From the NCBI GenBank assembly GCA_944321525.1, contig CALULQ010000037.1, positions 1 to 34,045 on the forward strand: a stretch of 34,045 nt of DNA. Direction: 5' to 3'. The notes beneath the pieces were generated by a model, which saw only the letters and a list, made by a program, of their open reading frames with translations, was not told the DNA's origin and ran no database searches. Positions 5,753-13,401 of the stretch are shown here, in pieces. Numbering within the stretch: the first letter of the stretch is position 1; the number at the start of each line of letters is the position of its first letter. This stretch comes from an uncultured Paraprevotella sp. (GTDB lineage Bacteria > Bacteroidota > Bacteroidia > Bacteroidales > Bacteroidaceae). A program made the position numbers and the translations under genes.

Positions 5753-7042
5753 TCATTTCCCCATCGTCTCCTTCACCCTCGCCAGCAGAGCGGGAATATC
5801 CAGATGCTGCGGGCACTTCGCCAGACACTCGCCGCAAGCGACACACGAGGATGCCGGGTCGCCACGCTGCACGGGCGACATTGAGACGGTGTAGTCTGCC
5901 ATTGCCCGCTCCTTGTCGCGGTGCAGGGTGTAGTTGTTGTACACGTAGGCAAAGATGTAACCGATGGCGACGTTGTGTGAGCAGGGGATGCACTGGTAGC
6001 AGCCCGTGCAGTCGATATGTTCCGGCGCGTGGCGGTAGGCGTAGATGGCCGCGCCCAATGCCTCGCGCTCGGCAGGTGTAAGCATATTCGGTTTGGCTTT
6101 GGCGGCATATTTCAGATTTTCCTCTACATCTTCCATACTTCCCATGCCGCTCACCGCCACACTCACTTCGGGAATGTCCCACAGGTAGTCCAACGCCCAC
6201 TCCGTGTCGGGCTTGTGGATGCCCGTGGAGGCAAGCGCGTCGCGCATCGGCTGCGGCAGGTTGGCGAGGAATCCCGTGCGGACGGGCTTCATCACCGCCA
6301 GCCCCATACCGTTGGCGGCGGCGTATTTCGGACCGAGCACGCCCGCCTCGTATTCATAATCCAAGTAGTTGTGCTGGATGAGGCAGAAGTCCCATGCTGG
6401 AGTATATTCTACTACTTTCTTGAAGAGTTGCAGGCTGTCGTGGAAGGAGAAGCCCATGAAGCGAATCTTGCCCTGCGCCTTTAGCCGCTCCATCTTTTCG
6501 ATGAGCTTGTAGGGCAGCACGTAGTCCTTCCACGCCCGGTGCATGATCATGTGGATGTGGTAGAAGTCGATGACGTCCGTGCCGATGGTGCGCCGCGACT
6601 GGTCGAAGAACTTCTCGAAGTCGTCCGCCGACTGCATTTCCCACCACGGCATCTTGGACGTGACATACACCCGGTCGCGCCAGCCTCCGGCAAGGGCTTT
6701 GCCCACAGCCTGCTCGCTTTCGCCGCCGAGATAGACGCGCCCCGTGTCGATGTAGTTCACGCCGCCCTCGATGGCACGGCGCACCATCGGCGTGGTCTGG
6801 TCGAAGTCCACGTGCCCGTTCTTCATCGGCAGTCGCAACATGCCGAAGCCCAACGCCGACACGTTGACTCCCGTGCGCCCCATCGGGCGGTATTGCATTT
6901 GCGGATGGTAGTTGAGGATGTCTTTCGACAACCGTTCCCGCGTCGCCCGCCTTTCAGCCTCCTGCGCGATGGCTTTCGGACCGCTCACCGCTCCTACGGC
7001 TGCGGCAAGAAGTCCGCTTTTGATAAAATCCCGTCTGTCCAT
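5753..7042 (-). CDS. Tat-signal aldo/keto reductase with C-terminal ferredoxin domain
   Basis: The protein has 429 residues. It starts with a twin-arginine signal (RRDFIKSGLLAAAVGAVSG), so it is probably exported in folded form. Residues of about 45-325 form an aldo/keto reductase barrel: MGRTGVNVSALGFGMLRLP, then NYIDTGRVYLGGESEQAVGK with the catalytic Asp/Tyr region, then SKMPWW and DFYHIHMIMH. The tail carries cysteine clusters, CTGCYQCIPC at 345-354 and CVACGECLAKCPQ at 400-412, which should bind [4Fe-4S] clusters. This AKR-ferredoxin architecture is common in anaerobic Bacteroidetes; the substrate is unknown. It follows the truncated Tat-signal gene (7065-7286) by 22 bp and probably shares its promoter. 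Confidence 0.9.
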   Translation of the reverse strand: MDRRDFIKSGLLAAAVGAVSGPKAIAQEAERRATRERLSKDILNYHPQMQYRPMGRTGVNVSALGFGMLRLPMKNGHVDFDQTTPMVRRAIEGGVNYIDTGRVYLGGESEQAVGKALAGGWRDRVYVTSKMPWWEMQSADDFEKFFDQSRRTIGTDVIDFYHIHMIMHRAWKDYVLPYKLIEKMERLKAQGKIRFMGFSFHDSLQLFKKVVEYTPAWDFCLIQHNYLDYEYEAGVLGPKYAAANGMGLAVMKPVRTGFLANLPQPMRDALASTGIHKPDTEWALDYLWDIPEVSVAVSGMGSMEDVEENLKYAAKAKPNMLTPAEREALGAAIYAYRHAPEHIDCTGCYQCIPCSHNVAIGYIFAYVYNNYTLHRDKERAMADYTVSMSPVQRGDPASSCVACGECLAKCPQHLDIPALLARVKETMGK

Positions 7043-7064
7043 ACCTTTTATATATAATGAAGAA

Positions 7065-7286
7065 TTAGCTTAAACCAATCAGCCATGCCGGATTACTGCG
7101 TACAAGCAGGTGGATGTCGCACACGCCTTGCAATAACTCATCATTGGCAAACTTATTATAGTTCTTTTGCTCCTGCAACAGATTCATCGCCTGCCCCGGT
7201 ATTGTCGTGGAAGCAGGCAACGCCCCTCCCGTGAGGGCGGAAGTCTTGATAAAGGCTCTTCTGCTTATTTTATTGTCCGTATTCAT
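7065..7286 (-). pseudogene. truncated Tat-signal protein, probable DUF6282/amidohydrolase-like remnant
   Basis: The product would be 73 residues. It begins with a twin-arginine signal (ISRRAFIKTSALTGGA), then NLLQEQKNYNKFANDELLQG and VCDIHLLVRSNPAW, after which it stops. The part LLQGVCDIHL resembles the start of secreted amidohydrolase-type proteins (DUF6282-like), which read CDIHLH and continue for more than 200 residues. Here the second histidine of the HxH metal motif is leucine and the rest of the barrel is missing, so I regard it as a truncated or frame-broken gene. The family assignment is tentative, since only the signal and about ten residues are diagnostic. It lies directly upstream of the aldo/keto reductase gene. 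Confidence 0.5.
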
Positions 7287-7306
7287 ATACGCTTCTTCTT
7301 TTGGTG

Positions 7307-7314
7307 CAAAAATA
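7307..7314 (-). promoter_or_regulatory. -7 box for the Tat-signal remnant/aldo-keto reductase operon
   Basis: Minus-strand TATTTTTG, matching TAnnTTTG, 21 bp before the start codon of the truncated gene. A CTTTTGC lies only 13 nt upstream, which is too close for a normal -33. Confidence 0.45.
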
Positions 7315-7885
7315 GTGGTATATGATGCAAAAGGGCGTAACGATTCTACGGAAGATTGTGACGGTTTTACTGATTATGATTCGAATAGGGACGCCGCAGG
7401 CTTACACGATAGCGCAAAGCGATTGACTTTTGTCCATCATTCTTTTGCCTTGCGTTGCCGACAAGGCCATATCCGGAAATGTGGAGGAAGAGGAAGACAA
7501 CGTGCCACGAGCTGCCGCTTCATCGGATTGTACCTTGCGGCAAGTACTCGAGTACTCTCCGCAAAGTACGCTGGCGCACTCCGCAGGGCATGGCCGGGCA
7601 TCGGGCATGGGCTGGCGTGCCCGTGCTTCGGGGCGTCGGGGGTATGCCGTCAGTTGGGGCGGGGCGTTGTCGTGAAGGCCTGGGATTTGTTTGGGAAATG
7701 CACGAAAAGTTTTTTCCGTCTGGATGTACTCCTTTTCGTGCGTTTCGGGCGAAGTCCGCTATCGTCCGGTTGGCTTTTCGGGGAGGTGCTTTGCCTTTGG
7801 CTGCACTCCGTTTTCCGGCACGGCGTTTTGTCGGGATTGGAGCCGCGCGCCTGTCCGGAACGGCTACCGCAGGCTGCCGGGGCGG
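7315..7885. other. gene-poor stretch with an extended palindrome
   Basis: I see no convincing gene in these 570 bases; frames that are open in the GC-rich half have no recognisable protein character. The one clear structure is at 7535-7564, a 30-bp inverted repeat with TTGCGG and CCGCAA at the ends and a perfect 14-bp palindrome AGTACTCGAGTACT at the centre (7543-7556). It could form a hairpin or bind a protein. It has no poly-T tail on either strand, so it is not a normal terminator. Confidence 0.4.
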
Positions 7886-7917
7886 TTTGGCCGGGCGGGT
7901 ATTTTTTTGTATCTTCG
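7886..7917 (+). promoter_or_regulatory. promoter of the BCCT transporter gene
   Basis: TTTG at 7886-7889, 20 nt, then TATCTTCG at 7910-7917. Transcription should begin near 7924, about 208 nt before the transporter start codon. Confidence 0.65.
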
Positions 7918-7923
7918 CATAAA

Positions 7924-8131
7924 TCATGAAGACGGCTGCACCCGTTGTTGCGCCCTCTTCTGTCTTGTTTTTTCTGACGGCGACCATCATTGCTGTTTTA
8001 ATCAGGACATTCATTGTTTTTTTGTGGATATTCTCCATCCGGCCTTGGCGCGGCTGTCGAGAAGGGCCGGCCGCCGATGCGGCCTTGCGCCGGTTGGGAT
8101 CCGTAACCTAACCTATTAATATATATTGCTT
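7924..8131 (+). other. long 5' leader of the BCCT transporter gene
   Basis: The predicted start of transcription near 7924 leaves a leader of about 208 nt before ATG 8132. A 61-codon frame starts at 7926 (MKTAAPVVAPSSVLFFLTAT, then one hydrophobic helix) and ends at 8111. Its ATG would lie within a few bases of the transcript start, so translation from it is doubtful. No known riboswitch pattern was recognised. Confidence 0.35.
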
Positions 8132-10129
8132 ATGCAGAAGAAACTTAATTTGTATACTACGTTTGCCAAGAGAGTGGCTTATCCGGGGCTTTCGGTGCTG
8201 ATTTCGTTGTCGTTGCTGGCGGCATTGTTTCCCGAACGTGTCAATGCCGTGCTGGAGAGCGTGCAGGACAAGGTTTATAAGGACCTCAGCTGGGTGTATA
8301 TCCTTCTGGTGTCGTTTTTCGTGATATTCCTTTTGATACTGGCGTTCAGCCGTATGGGGAATGTCCGTTTGGGGGCCGACAATTCCGAACCACAGTATTC
8401 GTTCTTTTCCTGGATCTCGATGCTTTTTGCGGCGGGGATGGGCATTGGACTGATGTATTTCGGCGTGGCGGAACCCATGTCGCACTATGTCTATCCGGCC
8501 TTGCCCGGCATAGAGAACCCGGCGAAGGACGCGCAGCTGGCCACGTTCTTCCATTGGGGCATCCATGCGTGGTCGATATTCGCGTTGATGGGACTGGTGC
8601 TGGCCTATTTTTCCTTCCGTTACAAGTTGCCTTTGAGCATCCGCAGCGGCCTCTATCCCATCTTGGGCGACCGGATTCACGGTAAGGTGGGCGACGTGGT
8701 GGATGTCTTTGCGCTGGTGAGCACGTTTTTCGGCATTTCCACGTCTATGGGTTTCGGCGTGGTGCAGCTCAATGCCGGGCTGGTGCATTTGGGTGTGCTG
8801 AGGGAGTCCAACTTCTTGTTCCAATGTATTATAATCGTGCTGGTCAGCGGGTTGGCCATAGCGTCGGCGGTGGCCGGCGTGAACAAGGGGGTGAAGCGGC
8901 TGAGCGAGATCAATCTCGGAGCGGCCATCCTGTTGCTGGTCTTTGTGCTGTTCCTGGGCCCGACGACATTCTTGCTGAGCGCCTTGTCCGAAGGCATTGG
9001 CAATTACATTGAGAATTTCGCGAGCCTCACCTTCAACACGTTTGCTTTCGAGAAGGTGGGGCGCGGGTGGTTCACCAGTTGGACCGTGATGTATTGGGCC
9101 TGGTGGATCAGCTGGGCGCCTTTCGTGGGGCTTTTCATTGCCCGCATCTCAAAGGGGCGCACCATCCGCGAATACATCCTGGCTGTGATGCTGGTGCCGT
9201 CGGCTTTCATTTTCCTTTGGATGACCACCTTCGGCAACGGTGCCATTTGGGCGGACGTCAACGTGGCCCACGGCGCATTGTCGGCGCTGGTCGACCAGCC
9301 CGACATATTGCTGTTCGCCTTCCTTGAGAGCTATCCGATGGCAAGGGCCGTTTGCGCGACGTCCATCGCGATGATTGCCATATTTTTCGTGACGTCCGCC
9401 GACTCGGGCATCCTCGTGATGAACAGCATCTCTTCGGCCAACCACCCGCACACGCCCAAGTGGCAGAACGCTTTCTGGGGCGTGCTGATGGCCGTCATCA
9501 CCATGATGCTGATCTATGCCGGCGGCTTGAAGTCGCTGCAGACCATGACGCTGATTTCGGCATTGCCTTTCGGGCTCATCATGTTCGTCCTCAGCCTTTG
9601 CCTGTTCAAAGCCTTGCGGGCCGACGAGCTGTACAATTCGGCTCACTTGCCCTACGGAAGCCGCAACTGGGGCGGGGAGCGGTGGCAGCAACGCTTGCGC
9701 CAGATTGTCACCTTCCACCAGAAGGGCGATATCAAGCGTTTCTTTCAAGAGAAAGTCGTGCCCGCCTTCGAGGAACTTCGCGAGGAGTTTGCCGCTTGTG
9801 GCATCCGTGCCGAAATCCTCAGCGGGAAGAACGGCCCCTTGTCGGTTGAGCTGAACATTCCCCACGTGCAGATACGCAATTTCAGGTACGGGGTGACCAC
9901 GGAGAAGAAGGTGTTGTCGGATTATCTTATCGATGAGGACAACACGCCCGACGTGGACAACGGCACGCAGTATGTTCCGGTGACTTATTATTCCGACGGC
10001 CGCACGGGGAACGACATCCAATATCTCAGCAAGGAAGAAATCATTGCCGACGTGCTCCGCGAGTATGACCGCTACATCAATATCGTGGCCGACCAGCGGA
10101 ACGCCATGATGTTTGTGGATAAAAGTTGA
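8132..10129 (+). CDS. BCCT-family betaine/carnitine/choline transporter
   Basis: The protein has 665 residues, inner membrane, with about twelve membrane segments. Family signatures are present: the glycine-rich stretch with AAGMGIGLMYFGVAEPM near residue 102, which forms part of the sodium and substrate site, and the tryptophan-rich signature with WAWWISWAPFVGLFIARISK near residue 320. Transport is normally driven by sodium or proton symport. The last 150 residues are a long cytoplasmic tail (QIVTFHQKGDIKRFFQEKVV onward), as in the BetT subgroup, where the tail helps osmotic regulation; by length and tail this protein is BetT-like. Substrate specificity cannot be read from sequence: choline, betaine and taurine-type compounds are all possible. 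I start at ATG 8132. The in-frame TTG at 8126 gives no advantage. Confidence 0.93.
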   Translation: MQKKLNLYTTFAKRVAYPGLSVLISLSLLAALFPERVNAVLESVQDKVYKDLSWVYILLVSFFVIFLLILAFSRMGNVRLGADNSEPQYSFFSWISMLFAAGMGIGLMYFGVAEPMSHYVYPALPGIENPAKDAQLATFFHWGIHAWSIFALMGLVLAYFSFRYKLPLSIRSGLYPILGDRIHGKVGDVVDVFALVSTFFGISTSMGFGVVQLNAGLVHLGVLRESNFLFQCIIIVLVSGLAIASAVAGVNKGVKRLSEINLGAAILLLVFVLFLGPTTFLLSALSEGIGNYIENFASLTFNTFAFEKVGRGWFTSWTVMYWAWWISWAPFVGLFIARISKGRTIREYILAVMLVPSAFIFLWMTTFGNGAIWADVNVAHGALSALVDQPDILLFAFLESYPMARAVCATSIAMIAIFFVTSADSGILVMNSISSANHPHTPKWQNAFWGVLMAVITMMLIYAGGLKSLQTMTLISALPFGLIMFVLSLCLFKALRADELYNSAHLPYGSRNWGGERWQQRLRQIVTFHQKGDIKRFFQEKVVPAFEELREEFAACGIRAEILSGKNGPLSVELNIPHVQIRNFRYGVTTEKKVLSDYLIDEDNTPDVDNGTQYVPVTYYSDGRTGNDIQYLSKEEIIADVLREYDRYINIVADQRNAMMFVDKS

Positions 10130-10138
10130 GGCGACGGC

Positions 10139-10169
10139 TTTGCCGTTGTTGGCAAAAGCGCTATATTTG
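10139..10169 (+). promoter_or_regulatory. promoter of the small acidic membrane protein gene
   Basis: TTTG at 10139-10142, 19 nt, then TATATTTG at 10162-10169, a full match to the Bacteroidetes consensus. It starts 9 bp after the transporter stop codon. Confidence 0.7.
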
Positions 10170-10251
10170 TGACGGTGTCCCACCCGGAAATACGGCCGCC
10201 GGCTTGTCGTGCGGCGTCGGGATAGGGATGCCGTGGCTTATAGCGTGTACG

Positions 10252-10638
10252 ATGATGGACGACGAAGATTATTTTGACGAGGACTGCGATTACGGCTTTG
10301 ATGAGCAGGAGGAGCAGGAGTGGGACTATGCCTGCGATGACGAAGTGCCCGGCGAGGACACGGAGGACGTGTTGCCTGAAGATGAATGCGACGGGGCGGA
10401 AGACGGGGCGGGCGCGTCGCGGGAAGGGCATGCCGCAGTGCGTCCCGACGCCCGCCACGTGGCCGCCGGTGTTGCGGCAGGCGCTGTTGCGGCAGCGACG
10501 GGGAAGCGTGTGGTTGCGGCCGGGAGCGCGGGTGCTTCGGCTTCCCGCGAAGGATGCCGTAGGCCGGGGAGCAATCTGTCGGCGGGCTGCCTTGCGGTGG
10601 CCTTTGCGGTGTGCCTGTTGTTATTCTTTGGATGTTAG
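10252..10638 (+). CDS. small acidic protein with C-terminal membrane anchor, unknown function
   Basis: The product has 128 residues from ATG 10252 (or 127 from 10255). I do not recognise a family. The first 50 residues are extremely acidic (MMDDEDYFDEDCDYGFDEQE and onward), the middle is rich in alanine, glycine and arginine (RHVAAGVAAGAVAAATGKR), and the last 16 residues are one hydrophobic helix (CLAVAFAVCLLLFFGC) that would anchor the tail. The frame continues upstream to 10126, but the promoter at 10139-10169 rules out that start. Evidence that it is a real gene is the strong promoter, the sharp change to an acidic N-terminus at the chosen start and the terminal membrane helix. It sits alone between a transporter and a hydrolase gene. 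Confidence 0.6.
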   Translation: MMDDEDYFDEDCDYGFDEQEEQEWDYACDDEVPGEDTEDVLPEDECDGAEDGAGASREGHAAVRPDARHVAAGVAAGAVAAATGKRVVAAGSAGASASREGCRRPGSNLSAGCLAVAFAVCLLLFFGC

Positions 10639-10782
10639 GGGATGTTTCCCGCTTGCCGGTTTGCCCACTTCTCGCGGGCATCTTTCCCCTTCCAGCCGTA
10701 CCTTCTTGTGGGATAGCCTTCGTTGTTTGTCGGGACAAAAAGGAGCGCGTTGCCGTTTGCGGGAAAGTTTCTTGCCGGGGAA

Positions 10783-10813
10783 TTGCTTTTATGGAAGAGA
10801 TTGGATATCTTTG
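10783..10813 (+). promoter_or_regulatory. promoter of the choloylglycine hydrolase-family gene
   Basis: TTG at 10783-10785, 20 nt, then TATCTTTG at 10806-10813. The start codon is 38 bp further on. Confidence 0.65.
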
Positions 10814-10851
10814 CCCCGTAACGAACCATCATTTATAATCAGAATAAGGAT

Positions 10852-11934
10852 ATGAGAAAAGAAGTGATAATGGCATGGGGACTGGCGGTAGCCTGCCTGT
10901 TCCCCGCGGCGTCTGATGCCTGCACCGGCATCACGTTGAAGTCGGCGGACGGGGCTACCGTGCTGGCCCGCACGATAGAGTGGGGCGGCAGCGACCTGAA
11001 CAGCCGTTACGTGGTGGTGCCGCGCGGCCATGAACAGCAGGCTTACGTGACAGGCGGGAAAAAGGAAGGGTTGAAGTTCAAGGCCCGCTACGGATATGTG
11101 GGCGTGGCCGTGGAGATGGAAGATTTCGTGGCCGAAGGGCTCAACGAGGCCGGGCTGTCGGTGGGGCTGTTCTATTTTCCGCAATATGGCGGTTACGAGA
11201 CCTACGACCCGGCGAAGAAGGACAGTTCCATTTCCGACTTGCAACTCGTGTCTTGGATGCTGGCTTCGTTCAAGACGGTGGACGAGGCGAAGGAAGGACT
11301 TCGCGGGGTGCACGTCGTTTCGTCGGACCCGCGGGCTTCCACGGCGCATTGGCGCATGGCCGACGCCTCGGACAGGCAACTGGTACTGGAAATCGTGGAT
11401 GGCCGCATGAATTTCTATGAGAATGAGTTGGGCGTGCTGACCAACTCGCCCGGATTTGAATGGCAGATGACCAACCTGAACAACTACGTGAACCTTTATC
11501 CCGGCGGCGCCGAGAGGAAGGCGTTGGGAGGCGCCACGCTGACAGCTTTCGGGGCGGGAAGTGGTTTCCTGGGTCTCCCCGGCGATGTCACCCCGCCGTC
11601 GCGTTTCGTGCGTGCCGCGTTCTATCAGGCTTCATCTCCCGTGCAGGCCACGGCCCGACGGACGGTGGCGCAGGCATTCCAGATACTGAACAATTTCGAC
11701 ATTCCCGTGGGCATCGAGTTTGCCGACGGGAAGGTGCCGGCGGACATTCCGAGTGCCACGCAGTGGACATCGGCCACGGACATCAAGAACAGGGTGTTCT
11801 ACTACCGCACGATGTACAACAGTGCCATCCGCAGCATCGACCTGAAGTCGATCGACTTCGGCCGTGTGGCATATCGTTCGGCGCCGGTGGACGAGGTGAA
11901 AGAGCAGCCTTTTGTGCCGCTCGTGGTTGAATGA
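10852..11934 (+). CDS. choloylglycine hydrolase/penicillin V acylase family protein
   Basis: The protein has 360 residues of the Ntn-hydrolase superfamily. A signal peptide ends at SDA, leaving Cys24 as the first residue; it is the nucleophile in this family and is exposed by cleavage. It is followed by TGITLKSADGATVLARTIEW, where the arginine near the strand end is conserved. Further family features are the segment EGLNEAGLSVGLFYFP, TNSPGFEWQMTNLNNY, RFVRAAFY with the conserved arginine, and NRVFYYRTMYN. These enzymes cleave amide bonds, either the glycine or taurine amide of bile salts or phenoxymethyl-penicillin-like substrates. The CTG start after the nucleophile, and not CTR as in the well known Bacteroides bile salt hydrolase, makes the substrate uncertain. 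Export suggests the periplasm. Confidence 0.9.
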   Translation: MRKEVIMAWGLAVACLFPAASDACTGITLKSADGATVLARTIEWGGSDLNSRYVVVPRGHEQQAYVTGGKKEGLKFKARYGYVGVAVEMEDFVAEGLNEAGLSVGLFYFPQYGGYETYDPAKKDSSISDLQLVSWMLASFKTVDEAKEGLRGVHVVSSDPRASTAHWRMADASDRQLVLEIVDGRMNFYENELGVLTNSPGFEWQMTNLNNYVNLYPGGAERKALGGATLTAFGAGSGFLGLPGDVTPPSRFVRAAFYQASSPVQATARRTVAQAFQILNNFDIPVGIEFADGKVPADIPSATQWTSATDIKNRVFYYRTMYNSAIRSIDLKSIDFGRVAYRSAPVDEVKEQPFVPLVVE

Positions 11935-11957
11935 ATGATGGAAAAGTTGTATTTTTG
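11927..11957 (+). promoter_or_regulatory. promoter of the mtnN-luxS operon
   Basis: TTG at 11927-11929, 20 nt, then TATTTTTG at 11950-11957, with the start codon 23 bp later. The -33 box lies in the last codons of the preceding hydrolase gene. Confidence 0.65.
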
Positions 11958-11980
11958 CAGGCAAATAGAAGCATAAAGTC

Positions 11981-12685
11981 ATGAAGATTGGGATTATCGC
12001 GGCCATGAGCGACGAGCGCGAGCAATTGTCCAAGTTGCTGGACGGGCTTCGCGAAGAGCAAGTCGGCTTGTTCCGCTATGTGATAGGAGAGTTGGGTGGG
12101 AACACCTTATATATTATGGAGTGCGGCATCGGCAAGGTGAATGCCGCCGTGGGCGCATGCGAGTTCATCATGCGCGTGCGGCCGGACGTGATTGTCAGCA
12201 CGGGCGTGGCCGGAGGCATAGACGAAGGCGTGGGCGTGATGGACGTGGTGGCCGCGTCCGAGGTGGTCTACCACGATGTGTGGTGTGGCATGGGCAACGC
12301 CTATGGCCAGGTGCAAGGCCTGCCGCCCCGGTTCACGTGCGATGCCCGTTTGGTACGTGCGGCAGCTTCGTTGCCTTCGCCCGTACCGGTGCATGTCGGT
12401 CTGATTTGCTCCGGCGACAAGTTCGTGACGGCCCTTTCCGAACTGGAAGACATCAAGGCCGAGTTTCCCGAAGGCTTGGCGGTGGACATGGAGTCCGGCG
12501 CCATAGCCCAAGTGTGCCATTTATATAAGGTGCCGTTCATCAGTTTCCGGGTTATCAGCGACACGCCCGGGGCGAAGGAGCATTGGGACCAATATGAGAA
12601 TTTCTGGGAGGCGCTGGCCGATCATTCCTTCGGGGTGGTGAAAGCCTTTCTGGAGAGTCTGCCCACGGCGTTGTCTGAAGAATAA
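11981..12685 (+). CDS. mtnN: 5'-methylthioadenosine/S-adenosylhomocysteine nucleosidase
   Basis: The protein has 234 residues, normal for this cytoplasmic enzyme, which removes adenine from methylthioadenosine and S-adenosylhomocysteine. Diagnostic parts are the start MKIGIIAAMSDEREQL with the acidic residue Glu12, STGVAGGID near 73-81, the substrate site AVDMESGAIAQVCH with Glu171, and the catalytic aspartate in RVISDTPG at Asp194. Its product S-ribosylhomocysteine is the substrate of LuxS, encoded 19 bp downstream in the same operon, so the two enzymes form the complete detoxification path from S-adenosylhomocysteine to homocysteine and DPD, the AI-2 precursor. It has its own promoter. Confidence 0.96.
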   Translation: MKIGIIAAMSDEREQLSKLLDGLREEQVGLFRYVIGELGGNTLYIMECGIGKVNAAVGACEFIMRVRPDVIVSTGVAGGIDEGVGVMDVVAASEVVYHDVWCGMGNAYGQVQGLPPRFTCDARLVRAAASLPSPVPVHVGLICSGDKFVTALSELEDIKAEFPEGLAVDMESGAIAQVCHLYKVPFISFRVISDTPGAKEHWDQYENFWEALADHSFGVVKAFLESLPTALSEE

Positions 12686-12704
12686 GGATTAAAGCAAAAA
12701 TAAG

Positions 12705-13193
12705 ATGAAAAAGATTCCGAGTTTTACGATTGACCACAACCGCCTCCTGCGCGGCATCTATGTATCCCGTAAGGACGAGGTGGGGGGCGACACGGTGACC
12801 ACGTTCGACATCCGCATGAAGGAGCCTAATCGCGAGCCGGCCCTGGGGCAGGGAGCCTTGCACACCATCGAGCATCTCGCCGCCACGTTTCTCCGCAACC
12901 ATCTCGTTTGGGCGGACAAGATTGTCTATTGGGGGCCGATGGGTTGCCTCACGGGCAACTATCTGCTGATGAAGGGCGACCTTGAGTCGGCCGACATCGT
13001 GGACCTGATGAGGGAGACGTTCCGTTTCGTAGCTGATTTCGAAGGTGAGGTGCCGGGCGCGGCCCCGCAGGACTGCGGCAACTATCTGCTGCACGACCTG
13101 CCCATGGCCAAGTGGGAATCTGCCAAGTTCCTGCACGAGGTGCTGGAGCAGATTACGGAGGCTAATCTCCACTATCCGCAGCGGGAAGGTTAA
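12705..13193 (+). CDS. luxS: S-ribosylhomocysteine lyase (LuxS)
   Basis: The protein has 162 residues, full length. It cleaves S-ribosylhomocysteine to homocysteine and 4,5-dihydroxy-2,3-pentanedione, which cyclises to autoinducer 2. The metal site is complete: His53, Glu56 and His57 in [15 protein letters not shown] and Cys124 in [11 protein letters not shown]. The catalytic cysteine Cys81 is in [14 protein letters not shown]. The N-terminus [20 protein letters not shown] is typical. It follows mtnN by 19 bp without a promoter and is followed by a strong terminator, so the operon is mtnN-luxS. Whether AI-2 acts as a signal in this organism cannot be judged; no LuxQ or Lsr genes are in the window. 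Confidence 0.97.
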   Translation: MKKIPSFTIDHNRLLRGIYVSRKDEVGGDTVTTFDIRMKEPNREPALGQGALHTIEHLAATFLRNHLVWADKIVYWGPMGCLTGNYLLMKGDLESADIVDLMRETFRFVADFEGEVPGAAPQDCGNYLLHDLPMAKWESAKFLHEVLEQITEANLHYPQREG

Positions 13194-13264
13194 CGGCCGG
13201 CAATGCCGGATGAGGCGGCCCTTTAAATTCCGCCTTTGCCGTTATTGTTGTGCGCAAGGGCACA

Positions 13265-13311
13265 AAAAGCATAGGGCAGTGCATTCTTTTGCGCTGCCCT
13301 ATGCTTTTTTT
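13265..13311 (+). terminator. terminator of the mtnN-luxS operon
   Basis: Stem AAAAGCATAGGGCAGTGC at 13265-13282 pairs with GCGCTGCCCTATGCTTTT at 13291-13308 with one mismatch and an 8-nt loop. A run of T follows. The A-run on the other side would also serve the convergent minus-strand operon that ends at 13402. Confidence 0.9.
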
Positions 13312-13401
13312 ATGGTTGTGCGGAAGGCGTTTCCGTCCTGTCGTTTCCGAGATGTTTTTTCCCGGCCATGTGTGGTGGGAGCGATGCTTCGCGGCTTGTC
13401 T

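Noticed and set aside
7926..8111. 61-codon frame with a hydrophobic helix as a gene
   Set aside because: Its start codon lies at the predicted transcript start, and no homologue is recognised. Mentioned only as part of the leader.
9149..10183. A 344-codon minus-strand frame opposite the BCCT transporter
   Set aside because: Antisense of a confident transporter gene; composition rich in His/Arg/Gly as expected from reverse reading.
10126..10251. Upstream extension of the small acidic protein
   Set aside because: It would start before the consensus promoter at 10139-10169, and the extra residues lack sense as a signal or domain.
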